The position numbers and the translations under genes are program-made. From CG2-30-36-16 sp964372115 (GTDB lineage: Bacteria; Bacteroidota; Ignavibacteria; Ignavibacteriales; Ignavibacteriaceae): a DNA stretch of 64,000 nt. Positions 28,220-36,264 of the stretch are shown in pieces. The stretch is from assembly GCA_964372115.1 (NCBI GenBank), contig CAYJPN010000025.1, positions 19,775 to 83,774 on the forward strand. Direction: 5' to 3'. A model generated the notes under the pieces. That model searched no databases. It was not told where the DNA came from and saw nothing but the letters and a program-made list of their open reading frames with translations. The first letter of the stretch is position 1; each line of letters begins with the position of its first letter.

Positions 28220-29746
28220 TTATTTTTCCAGCGAACCAACTTCTGTTTCCACCGCGCCTAATATCTCGCACGACTTTACAAGTTCCTTCATTTTATTGTG
28301 GTCATTGTAAAGAGGCCTGTCAACATCAAGGTGTTCAACATATTTTCGTACGGTATTTCTGGCTGCTGTTACACCTTTTCCATTATTAAAATTTCTAAAG
28401 TCAAGAGCCTGTGCCGCCGCCATAAACTCTATACCGAGCACGCCGTAAGCGTTATCGAGAATCTGTCCATTTTTTATTGCAGTGTTCATACCCATTGAAA
28501 CAAAATCTTCCTGGTCAGCTGCCGCAGGGATTGATTGAACCGAAGCAGGTGCGGAAAGAAGTCTTTGCTCAACAATTAACGAATCTGCTGTGTACTGGCT
28601 TAACATCATCCCTGAAAACATGCCGGCGCCTTTTGTTAAAAATGCCGGGAGTCCAACGCTTAACGCGGGGTTAAGAAGTCTGTTTAATCTTCTTTCCGAA
28701 AGAACACTAATCATCGTTACAGCAGCGCCAACCATATCCATGGGAAGAGAAACCGGTGTACCCTGAAAATTAGCGCCGGTTAAAGTTAAGTTTTCATCCG
28801 GTAGAAAAATGGGATTATCACCAACACCGTTCAGTTCTGTTTCTACCTGACTTTTTGCGTATGCAACAGCATCATGCGCCGCGCCAATAACTTGCGGAGA
28901 TGAACGCATTGAGTACGCATCCTGAACTTTCATTTTCATTTTACCGGTTAATAAATCACTTCCTTCGATACAGCGTTTTATTGACAGCGCGCTGCGAACG
29001 GCGCCGGAAAACCCGCGCAATTTGTGAAGGCGCTCGTCGTAAGGTTTCATGTTTGCGTATAAAGCTTCAAGCGACATTGCCGCAGCAATCTCCGCCTGTT
29101 TTAACCAACGGTTTATATCGTAAAGATGAATTGCGCTCATCGCCGTTAATAAGTTTGAACCATTAATAGTGGCTAACCCGTCGCGCGCCTGAAGACCCGG
29201 AACGATAATGCCCGCTTTTTCAAAAGCAATTTTGCCCGGCATTCTTTCGCCATTATAAAATGCTTCTCCTTCACCCATCAGCAATAACGCAATTTGGGAC
29301 ATAGGGGCAAGATCGCCGGACGCACCCACAGAACCCTTTTGACAAACAACGGGAGTAACTCCTCTATTGAGCATTTCTATTAAAGTAAGTGTAATTTCCG
29401 ATCGACATCCGGAGTTGCCATGCGCATGAACATTTATTCGACCTGTCATTGCGCCCCGAACATACTCAATCGGCGCAGGCTCACCAATGCCGGCAGAATG
29501 ATTATATATAAGATATTTTTGAAACTCTTTAACCTGTTCATCGTCAAGAACAATTTCTGAAAACTCACCAATACCGGTGTTAACACCGTACATTATTTCA
29601 TGAGCAGCTATTTTTTTTTCTATCAACAGTCGGCACTTTTTTATTCTGCCTAACGCGTCGGAATGAAGTTCAACTTTTTCGTTGCGGCGGGCAATGCGGA
29701 CAAGTTTTTCTATTGTGAGTCCGGAACCATCAAGAACTACTGACAT
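28220..29746 (-). CDS. hutH: MIO-dependent aromatic amino acid ammonia-lyase (histidine ammonia-lyase-like)
   Basis: 508 aa from the ATG at 29746, which has GGAAG upstream; the frame reaches back to a TTG at 29785 but the ATG gives the canonical start SVVLDGSGLTIEKLV. Seen: the MIO prosthetic triad Ala-Ser-Gly in QKGSVGASGDLAPMSQ, YGVNTGIGEFSEI (catalytic Tyr loop), GNSGCRSEITLTLIEML and FQGTPVSLPMDM. Known: HutH deaminates histidine to urocanate. The residue pair that separates substrates reads Asn-His (in LIYNHSAGIG) instead of the usual Ser-His of histidine lyases, and no other hut gene is nearby, so histidine specificity is likely but not certain. Confidence 0.85.
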   Translation of the reverse strand: MSVVLDGSGLTIEKLVRIARRNEKVELHSDALGRIKKCRLLIEKKIAAHEIMYGVNTGIGEFSEIVLDDEQVKEFQKYLIYNHSAGIGEPAPIEYVRGAMTGRINVHAHGNSGCRSEITLTLIEMLNRGVTPVVCQKGSVGASGDLAPMSQIALLLMGEGEAFYNGERMPGKIAFEKAGIIVPGLQARDGLATINGSNLLTAMSAIHLYDINRWLKQAEIAAAMSLEALYANMKPYDERLHKLRGFSGAVRSALSIKRCIEGSDLLTGKMKMKVQDAYSMRSSPQVIGAAHDAVAYAKSQVETELNGVGDNPIFLPDENLTLTGANFQGTPVSLPMDMVGAAVTMISVLSERRLNRLLNPALSVGLPAFLTKGAGMFSGMMLSQYTADSLIVEQRLLSAPASVQSIPAAADQEDFVSMGMNTAIKNGQILDNAYGVLGIEFMAAAQALDFRNFNNGKGVTAARNTVRKYVEHLDVDRPLYNDHNKMKELVKSCEILGAVETEVGSLEK

Positions 29747-29881
29747 ATTTTTTGCTTCCGATAAATTTGAAAATATTTTATTCAAACTTAAGTTAACCCG
29801 AATTAAAAGTGAAGAAATATTTCTTTAAACTTTCAATTATTTCACTGATATTTGTAAAGAGTTAATTTTAATGGAGAAAAA

Positions 29882-30784
29882 ATGTACGGCACACCAAAAA
29901 ATATTTTTGTAATAGGTATTTCTATTTTAATTCTAATTCTCTTTATGACCGGCTGTGTCTCAACAAAAATTCAAACTGTTGATGTTTACTCCGCGCCGTA
30001 TCGGGCGCCTATAAAAATAACGGAAAACAAACATCAGGGCTCTCTCGAAATTCACTCACAATTTTCTTACAATAAAAACACAACATTTAAACAAAACATC
30101 GGCGGACATACAAATGTAAATGAAAATGGTGTTTATATTGTTGAACCCGTTCCGGGAGAAAATTATTATATTGAAAGAAAGGGGGCAAACCAGTTTAATT
30201 ATCAATGGCAAAATCTTACCTGGCATGTTCCGCAGTGGCAGGGAATATTCGATATTGAATATTGTTTTACAAACCATGGTGCCATTTACGGCGGCATAAA
30301 TTACGCAAGTATAAATAATGAATTATATCTCGGTGAAAAGGGCGGGTTGGCATTTTTCAGCAACGGTAAAAAGATGTCGTTTCGTTTCTCGGGTGATGTA
30401 AAATTTCAGGAAACTGCATATACCGCTAATTATCTTGAAGTAGATGATTGGGCTGCAAACAGCAACCAAAGAACGGTTCGGTTTTATACAAAAAATGAAA
30501 AAGTTACTTATTTTAATTTAAACTTCTTTGTCGGTGTTAATAGCAATGTTCCCGATTGGCTTGTTAATTATTTCGCCGGTGTTTCGTGGGGCGCACAAAC
30601 ATTGTTCGATTTTTCCGAGATGACCGAAACCGAATCATATTTTTCATTTAGTCTCGGTATTTACAAAAGTATTCCCGACCAGGGGCGGTTAATTTTCGGA
30701 AAAAGGTTTACCAATTTATCCGGCGAAACCACGAAAATGTACCTTGACGACTATTTTATACAATATGATTTTATTATTCTGTAA
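29882..30784 (+). CDS. Hypothetical lipoprotein, possible surface/outer-membrane protein
   Basis: 300 aa. Seen: lipoprotein signal with lipobox LFMTGC (Cys at about residue 24), then a beta-rich body with many aromatic residues in alternating strands (QFNYQWQNLTWHVPQWQGIF, YGGINYASINNELYLGEKGG) ending in YFIQYDFIIL, reminiscent of outer-membrane beta-barrels or lipid-binding sandwiches. The ATG has GGAG eight bases upstream. No family recognised. It stands alone as a short transcription unit after the lyase gene, on the opposite strand. Confidence 0.75.
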   Translation: MYGTPKNIFVIGISILILILFMTGCVSTKIQTVDVYSAPYRAPIKITENKHQGSLEIHSQFSYNKNTTFKQNIGGHTNVNENGVYIVEPVPGENYYIERKGANQFNYQWQNLTWHVPQWQGIFDIEYCFTNHGAIYGGINYASINNELYLGEKGGLAFFSNGKKMSFRFSGDVKFQETAYTANYLEVDDWAANSNQRTVRFYTKNEKVTYFNLNFFVGVNSNVPDWLVNYFAGVSWGAQTLFDFSEMTETESYFSFSLGIYKSIPDQGRLIFGKRFTNLSGETTKMYLDDYFIQYDFIIL

Positions 30785-30922
30785 ATACTGGGTATAAAAA
30801 AGGGCACTACTGTCCACACTGCTGTACTATGCCTTACTAAAAAGAGGAACTTATTGCTATAATCAAATCCTTTTGCTGGCACTATGTTTGAATTTGAATT
30901 ACCAAATTTATTGGTAATACGA

Positions 30923-31393
30923 ATGAAAACAATTAACAAAACAATACTGCTCGCAATTTTATTTATCTTTTTCTTGAGTGTTTTCGCCGGGTGCGAAAAT
31001 TGTCTTGATCCCGAAGATGATTACAGTTATAGTGATGATTCATGGGCAGACGATTACCAGGGGTGGGATGCCGCGTTATACACGGAGCTGTCCGTTACTT
31101 ACTTAACATTGTCGACGCAATCCGGTTCCGGCACAAGCCATTTGAGCATGAGTGTAAAAAACACCGGGGACGCAGTTTGCAAGTCGGTTGAAGTGTACGC
31201 GGTAATGAAAAAGGAAAACAGAATTTTAAATGATGGAACTGCTTCGCTGGGTGACATACCTGTTAATTATCACTCCACAACGTCAGTAATTTTTTCAAAA
31301 GCAATACCGTATGATCCGTTGTATACAGTGGAAGCGATAATAAGCTGGTATAATGAAGATGGTGATTATTTCGAAACTATAACGCATCTCTAA
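30923..31393 (+). CDS. Small lipoprotein with Ig-like (CARDB/FxLYD-type) domain
   Basis: 156 aa from the ATG at 30923 (an upstream frame start at 30884 lacks a signal peptide). Seen: signal and lipobox (AILFIFFLSVFAGC), an acidic linker (DPEDDYSYSDDSWADD) and a beta-sandwich-like domain (SHLSMSVKNTGDAVCKSVEV, TSVIFSKAIPYDPLYTVEAI) that resembles FxLYD/CARDB folds describing stacked residues with 'NTG' turns. Function unknown; an outer-membrane-anchored binding domain is inferred. Ends just before a bidirectional terminator. Confidence 0.7.
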   Translation: MKTINKTILLAILFIFFLSVFAGCENCLDPEDDYSYSDDSWADDYQGWDAALYTELSVTYLTLSTQSGSGTSHLSMSVKNTGDAVCKSVEVYAVMKKENRILNDGTASLGDIPVNYHSTTSVIFSKAIPYDPLYTVEAIISWYNEDGDYFETITHL

Positions 31394-31406
31394 CTCCGGT
31401 AAAATG

Positions 31407-31440
31407 CGGCGGAGGTTTCTCATCTCATAAACTTCCGCCG
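31407..31440. terminator. Bidirectional hairpin terminator
   Basis: CGGCGGA...TCCGCCG with an AGGTTT/AAACTT extension lies between two convergent genes and is followed by TTATTT on the plus strand; it can serve both. Confidence 0.7.
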
Positions 31441-31447
31441 TTATTTA

Positions 31448-31810
31448 TTAAAAGATTACCGAATTCGAATTTGCATATTCCGCATCTCCGAAACCAAGTA
31501 TCGGGTAAAAAATCATGGGAAGAAAAATTAGCCCGGCGGCAAAACCGCCCCCCTTGCCGAATACTTTTGCAAGGTCAATAGTAACAATAATATATATTAC
31601 AATATTTACAATCGGGATGAACAACAATATAACCCAAAGAGGCGGACGCCCGACAATTTCTAAAAGAACATAATAATTATAAATTGGCACAATGCAGTTC
31701 CAGCCGGGTCTGCCTGCTTTTTCATAAATTTTCCATGAAGCCATTATATAGAATCCTATTACCGCTATATAAATGGGGATTAATAAAAATATTAATAATT
31801 CTTCGCTCAT
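31448..31810 (-). CDS. DUF5684-type small membrane protein
   Basis: 120 aa. Seen: an N-terminal transmembrane helix (LLIFLLIPIYIAVIGFYIMA), the conserved block WKIYEKAGRPGWNCIVPIYN, then two further hydrophobic helices (PLWVILLFIPIVNIVIYIIV and AGLIFLPMIFYPILGF) and the DLAKVFGKGGGFAAG motif. This pattern is that of DUF5684 proteins, sometimes fused to signal peptidase I; the biochemical role is unknown. It follows the C1 peptidase by 10 bp and probably belongs to that operon. Confidence 0.8.
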   Translation of the reverse strand: MSEELLIFLLIPIYIAVIGFYIMASWKIYEKAGRPGWNCIVPIYNYYVLLEIVGRPPLWVILLFIPIVNIVIYIIVTIDLAKVFGKGGGFAAGLIFLPMIFYPILGFGDAEYANSNSVIF

Positions 31811-31820
31811 ATTATATCCA

Positions 31821-32954
31821 TTAGTTTTTAGTTTTTAAATTTCCCAAAATTTCTTTTAAAGCATCTTTATGTACCACATACGCCAGCACTTTAAGTTTTA
31901 GATAATTTTCGTCCATAAAAATAAAACCTTTTGGCAAATCGGTTTCGTATGCGTTGCGCCAGGAGTCTTTTAATAGAAACCAGTCTTTGCCTTTCACTTT
32001 TTTATGAGCAACAATGTGCATTAAATGATCGTCAGTGGTAGAGCCATTATTAAATCTGAACTCGCGCGACACCTGGTTGACATCCTTTTCTTCAACATCA
32101 AACGGCGGAATCACGCAATATTTTTTGTTGATATTGTATGCCGGCTCGCTTATGTCGGCATCAATTGCAGCGCTGAATCCATTATTAACTGCAGATGATA
32201 AACTGTTAATAAACTCATCAAGCGGAAGATTTAAATAATTAGAATTACCCGTCCAATTATCCGGCACATTTAATTTTATTTTTTCATAAAATGGTGAATA
32301 GGTAAATGAAGTTACCATCATATAATCGTCCCAAGGAAGATTTACAACCTCATCGCGGAAAGACTGCGAAGAATATTTTTTCCCCTCAAACTCGAAATTA
32401 GCGGGAGGAACACCAAGATATCTATTCAGTATTTCTTTAGCTTCCGCAACAGCTTTATCGGCATCCCAAACGTCTTCCTGCTTAAGCTTTTTTGTCAAAG
32501 AAAAAAGTTCTTCATAAAGTTTAGAATGGTTAAAGGTATTGCAGCCTCTTGTGTCTCCGGCGTATAGGCTAAGCGGTACAATCCCATATTTTTTAATCAC
32601 ATCCAGCACACCTGTAAATAAATCTCCCGGTGAAAACCGTGATTCACCTTTTGTTGAGGCATATAGTTTTATCTTTTCAATAAAACCGTAGTATACCGGA
32701 AACATCATGGCGAGTTTTACCGATTTGTTGTTAACCCGGTGCATTTCCGTTTCGACGAATGACAAAGTTGCAAAACTCCAGCATGAAGACGTTGTATCTT
32801 GATTAACCGGCGAAAGATGGAATATTGTTTCAAACTCTTCTGCTGTTTTTGGTTTTTCTATAGATTGCACATAAAAATCAAGGGACTCTTTTATACTTTG
32901 TGCATTAAGCGAATAAACAACCAATATGCTTAAAAGTAAAATATTTATTTTCAT
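31821..32954 (-). CDS. Secreted C1-family cysteine peptidase (bleomycin hydrolase-like)
   Basis: 377 aa. Seen: signal peptide (INILLLSILVVYSLNAQ), the C1B active-site region VNQDTTSSCWSFATLSFVE (oxyanion Gln and catalytic Cys), DDHLMHIVAHKKV with the catalytic His and FLLKDSWRNAYE where papain-type enzymes have KNSWG; here the usual Asn is Asp. Known: PF03051 enzymes are aminopeptidases/bleomycin hydrolases, often cytoplasmic; this one is exported. Operon: 3 bp after the haem-binding protein gene and 10 bp before the DUF5684 gene. Confidence 0.85.
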   Translation of the reverse strand: MKINILLLSILVVYSLNAQSIKESLDFYVQSIEKPKTAEEFETIFHLSPVNQDTTSSCWSFATLSFVETEMHRVNNKSVKLAMMFPVYYGFIEKIKLYASTKGESRFSPGDLFTGVLDVIKKYGIVPLSLYAGDTRGCNTFNHSKLYEELFSLTKKLKQEDVWDADKAVAEAKEILNRYLGVPPANFEFEGKKYSSQSFRDEVVNLPWDDYMMVTSFTYSPFYEKIKLNVPDNWTGNSNYLNLPLDEFINSLSSAVNNGFSAAIDADISEPAYNINKKYCVIPPFDVEEKDVNQVSREFRFNNGSTTDDHLMHIVAHKKVKGKDWFLLKDSWRNAYETDLPKGFIFMDENYLKLKVLAYVVHKDALKEILGNLKTKN

Positions 32955-32957
32955 TCG

Positions 32958-33428
32958 TTAGTCCGCAGGAGAAAAATTATAATTGTCCTGACTGTAGTCA
33001 ATTGTTTTTTTCATTCCTTCTATAAATTCGCTCAACTCTTTATCACTCAATTTTGAAGAGGGGTGAAGCAGGAGATAACTTTTAAGCGGCATTTCTCTCT
33101 CTTTTAGTTCCTCTATAATTTTGTCGCTGGATTTGCTCTTCCATTGTGAAAAGTTTAAATGTTTACGTCCGTCCATTACATGCCCTACAACAAACCAGGA
33201 AATGGGTGCGATACTTGCATAGCCCGGCCAAACCGTTTCGTTGCTGTGACAATCGAAGCAGGCGCGTACCGCATAGTTTCTTGTTTTTTGAGTATCCCAG
33301 TTTGGTTCTTTAAGTATCGGAGGATTTGTTTTTTCAACCGGAACAAACTGAATTAAAACTAAAATGGCTGCCAACAACAAAAATATTTTTAAGCCCGCAT
33401 TTTTGCCGGATAAAAAATTTCCACTCAT
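32958..33428 (-). CDS. Haem-binding domain protein (single c-type haem)
   Basis: 156 aa. Seen: an N-terminal membrane anchor/signal (IFLLLAAILVLIQFVPV), a c-type haem attachment motif CFDCHSNETVWPGY and the following conserved ISWFVVGHVMDGRKHLNFSQW, which together match the 'haem-binding domain' family (PF14376) of Bacteroidota. Known: periplasmic, haem covalently bound, often near peroxidase or hydrolase genes; function not defined. Good ribosome site GGGAGATC. First gene of a likely three-gene operon with the C1 peptidase and DUF5684 protein. Confidence 0.88.
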   Translation of the reverse strand: MSGNFLSGKNAGLKIFLLLAAILVLIQFVPVEKTNPPILKEPNWDTQKTRNYAVRACFDCHSNETVWPGYASIAPISWFVVGHVMDGRKHLNFSQWKSKSSDKIIEELKEREMPLKSYLLLHPSSKLSDKELSEFIEGMKKTIDYSQDNYNFSPAD

Positions 33429-33586
33429 TATGATCTCCCATAAATATTTGTTAGTTAATATTATTTTTTAAGAAAAACATATCCCTCTTTTTCCACACCC
33501 AAATCCTATTATCCCTCAGAATCAAAACTAAAGGGATAATGTATCTTAGATAAAAATGCGAATAAAATAATTTGCTTCATCTAAAG

Positions 33587-33961
33587 TTATTGTTTAGTGC
33601 TTTGTTTATAAGTTTGCCACCAGTAATAAAAAAACATTAAACCTGTAAACGGGAATAGAAAAAAAATAAAACCAATTTTTATTGAACCGGAAGAAAGATA
33701 CTCGACAACAAGAAAAAGTATAAAACCATCGATAATTAAAACTGCACCCGGTCCTTCCCATTTTAGCGCAACCAAAATGCCTGCAACCATAGTTAATAAA
33801 CCAAGAAACATAAAAGCTTCGTTTACTTTTAAGTTTGCCGGGTTGGGCAATCCCTCACCTGCTGCAAATGTTAGAAACAAGAGGACGAGCAATACACCCA
33901 TTATTCGGGCGCTCCATAAAATACCGCTTACGAAACGTGCATCAGCAAATTTGCGCAACAT
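33587..33961 (-). CDS. Small four-helix membrane protein of unknown function
   Basis: 124 aa. Seen: four hydrophobic helices (MGVLLVLLFLTFAAGEG, EAFMFLGLLTMVAGILVALK, GAVLIIDGFILFLVVEYL, IGFIFFLFPFTGLMFFYYWW), a pattern common in uncharacterised DUF7670-like proteins of Bacteroidota. AAGGAG lies just upstream of the ATG. Monocistronic by spacing. No functional residues can be pointed out. Confidence 0.7.
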   Translation of the reverse strand: MLRKFADARFVSGILWSARIMGVLLVLLFLTFAAGEGLPNPANLKVNEAFMFLGLLTMVAGILVALKWEGPGAVLIIDGFILFLVVEYLSSGSIKIGFIFFLFPFTGLMFFYYWWQTYKQSTKQ

Positions 33962-34069
33962 TCCAACTCCTTACAATTTAGAATTATCTGAAACGGCAAC
34001 TACCGCTTTTTGTGAAGTCTGTAAATAATCTTACTATTAAAATAAAGAAAATTCTCAAAATACAAACAC

Positions 34070-34543
34070 TCACAACATCGAATGATATGCGAATTTCAAT
34101 TTTTTTGGTTTTACAATTCTTTCATAATCTGTATAGCTCATCCTTATAAGTTCGCTGTGCGAGCAGGCATTAAAAACAATTTCTTTATCCCCGGCTAAAC
34201 TTTCCGCAACATAAACATCCAGATTATAAAGGTTGCCAAACGGGGGCATCGCGCCAACTTCACAGTCCGGAAACTTATCAATAAACTCCTGCTCATACGC
34301 AAGCCGTACGCTGGCAACACCGAGCATTTCTTTCAAAATTTCGAATTGAATATTAAACGGCGCAGGTAAAACAGCCATCGCCATTTTACCGTCAATTTTT
34401 ATAATTACGGTTTTAGCAAGTTCTTTCCCCGGTATATGCGCTGTAGCGGCTATTTCCTGCGAAGTAAACGCAGGCGAGTGCGATATGCGCACATATTTTA
34501 CATTATTCTCATCGAGATATTGGGTTAGTTTTTTTATTGGCAT
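34070..34543 (-). CDS. YbaK/EbsC-type aminoacyl-tRNA deacylase domain protein
   Basis: 157 aa from the ATG at 34543 (preceded by GAGGTTGTT; a longer frame starts at 34567). Seen: KYVRISHSPAFTSQEIAATA, then KELAKTVIIKIDGKMAMAVL with the conserved Lys of the INS/ProX/YbaK fold, and VGAMPPFGNLYNLDVYVAES with the GxxPPFG loop. Known: this family hydrolyses mischarged aminoacyl-tRNA (Cys- or Ala-tRNA-Pro, and others). The exact substrate cannot be told from sequence alone. Confidence 0.88.
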   Translation of the reverse strand: MPIKKLTQYLDENNVKYVRISHSPAFTSQEIAATAHIPGKELAKTVIIKIDGKMAMAVLPAPFNIQFEILKEMLGVASVRLAYEQEFIDKFPDCEVGAMPPFGNLYNLDVYVAESLAGDKEIVFNACSHSELIRMSYTDYERIVKPKKLKFAYHSML

Positions 34544-34608
34544 AACAACCTCTATAATTATGGGCATTGCCCGGTTGAAAAATATTTTTAAATGTTGAAG
34601 CTATTCAA

Positions 34609-34905
34609 TCAAATTTCACCGGTTAGTTCTAAAAATCTTTTATATGGAATGGCAATTAAGCTTTGCGACTCGAATGCTCCGTTGTTTAAACTAATCATCG
34701 AAACCTTTGCCGCTGTTTCTTCATCCGGCGCTTCGTAAATATCAAGAAAATCGTAAGGACCCAGCAGAGCATAATGTGAGATGAATTTTACATCAGGGCA
34801 TTTATCTTTTACCTGATCAAGCCACGAGCGACCGATTTGAGCCCTATCTTTCATCTGTTTTGTAATTTCGGGTGAGAGTTTTGTTAGAAGAATAAACGTT
34901 TTCAT
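34609..34905 (-). CDS. GYD domain protein
   Basis: 98 aa from the ATG at 34905, which follows a perfect AGGAGG. Seen: TFILLTKLSPEITKQMKDRA, SHYALLGPYDFLDIYEAPDE (the G-x-YD motif that names the family) and a C-terminal IPYKRFLELT. Known: small ferredoxin-like dimers of unknown function found widely in bacteria and archaea. Stand-alone gene. Confidence 0.85.
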   Translation of the reverse strand: MKTFILLTKLSPEITKQMKDRAQIGRSWLDQVKDKCPDVKFISHYALLGPYDFLDIYEAPDEETAAKVSMISLNNGAFESQSLIAIPYKRFLELTGEI

Positions 34906-35158
34906 AAGAGCCTCCTGCAATAATGTTGTAAAATTATTATCAGTGTCTTAAGCCTTCGGAAAAACAAGACGGTTTAAGTTTACCTGTAATATATATTTTG
35001 GGCATCTAAATATCAAAACAATTCGGAGATATTATGTAAAAATTATCTCGCCAATAAAATAAGGATAATCAACAATTTTTCTTATCATTTTCAAAATACA
35101 TTTGTTCAGTGTACCGGGCTGTCTATTAGATTAAAGCAAATGTTTCCTGCGGCTTGTT

Positions 35159-35166
35159 TATATTTG
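35159..35166 (+). promoter_or_regulatory. Possible TAnnTTTG -7 box
   Basis: TATATTTG, 39 bp upstream of the secreted hydrolase start; fits the Bacteroidota -7 consensus, without a clear -33 TTTG. Confidence 0.3.
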
Positions 35167-35205
35167 CGCAATAAAATTACAAAAGCATTTTTTTGAGATG
35201 ATATA

Positions 35206-36225
35206 ATGACAAAAAAATTATTCTCTGTCCTGTTTATTCTTTTCTTTTCTTCCACCTTATTTTCGCAGTTAAAATATTCCAACCTTGGCAATTTTAATTT
35301 AGAAAACGGCACAGCCATAAAAAATTGCACCGTTGCCTATAGAACTTTTGGCATCCTAAATGAGCATAAATCAAATGTGCTTTTATTTCCCACATGGTTT
35401 GCCGGCACAAGCGAACACCTCGCTAATTATACCGGCAAAGGTAAAATGGCAGACAGTACAAAATATTTTGTCATCGCTGTAGACGCACTCGGAGACGGCG
35501 TTTCATCATCACCATCTAATAGTAAGGAACAGCCCGGCGCTCTTTTCCCGGTTTTTTCAATTCATGATATGGTTGAATCTCAATACATGATGCTAAAAAA
35601 AGAATTCGGCTTCGAAAGTATTTATGGTATAATAGGGGGGTCTATGGGTGGCATGCAGGTTTTTGATTGGATAACAACGCATCCATCTTTTATTAAAAAG
35701 GCTGTAGCATATGTTGGTTCACCAAAGCTGACTTTTTACGATAAACTTTTATGGCAAACAGAATTAAGTATTATTGAACTCGGAACTATCGGAAATATTC
35801 CGGATAGTACGGCATGCATGGCTGTTTCATCACTGCAAACATCACACATCCGGAGTATAAAATATTATAATGATAAATACTCACCCGAAGAGTTTGATAA
35901 TTTCATTCGCGACAACTACAGAGTATATAAAAAACTCTACAACAGCTACAACTGGGCATCACAGCTAAAAGCAATGATGCTGCATGATGTTTATAAAAAG
36001 TTTGATAATGCAAAACAAAGCGCCGCTTCAACATTCAAGGGAGATTTCTTTATTATAGTAGGCGCACACGATATGATGGTGAATCCTTTACCGGCAATTG
36101 AATTTGCCCACCTAAGCAGAGCCAGGTTATTGGTGCTCGAAAATGATTGCGGACATTTATCACCCGGTTGCGAAATGGATAAATTTGTAAATCAAGTAAA
36201 TGATTTTTTTGAAGGTGTAGACTAA
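35206..36225 (+). CDS. Exported alpha/beta hydrolase of the homoserine O-acetyltransferase (MetX) superfamily
   Basis: 339 aa. Seen: signal peptide (KLFSVLFILFFSSTLFSQ), MetX-like strands (CTVAYRTFGILNEHKSNVLL), nucleophile elbow GGSMGGMQVFDW (Ser), Asp in VGAHDMMVNPLPAIEF and His in DCGHLSPGCEMDKF. The catalytic Ser-Asp-His triad is complete. Known: MetX acetylates homoserine in the cytoplasm; an exported version cannot use acetyl-CoA in the periplasm, so this is more likely an esterase/hydrolase of the same fold. Alone on the plus strand, converging on the kinase gene. Confidence 0.82.
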   Translation: MTKKLFSVLFILFFSSTLFSQLKYSNLGNFNLENGTAIKNCTVAYRTFGILNEHKSNVLLFPTWFAGTSEHLANYTGKGKMADSTKYFVIAVDALGDGVSSSPSNSKEQPGALFPVFSIHDMVESQYMMLKKEFGFESIYGIIGGSMGGMQVFDWITTHPSFIKKAVAYVGSPKLTFYDKLLWQTELSIIELGTIGNIPDSTACMAVSSLQTSHIRSIKYYNDKYSPEEFDNFIRDNYRVYKKLYNSYNWASQLKAMMLHDVYKKFDNAKQSAASTFKGDFFIIVGAHDMMVNPLPAIEFAHLSRARLLVLENDCGHLSPGCEMDKFVNQVNDFFEGVD

Positions 36226-36264
36226 GAATAAAATTAAGAGAATGGGAGTTAACCGCAATTAATT

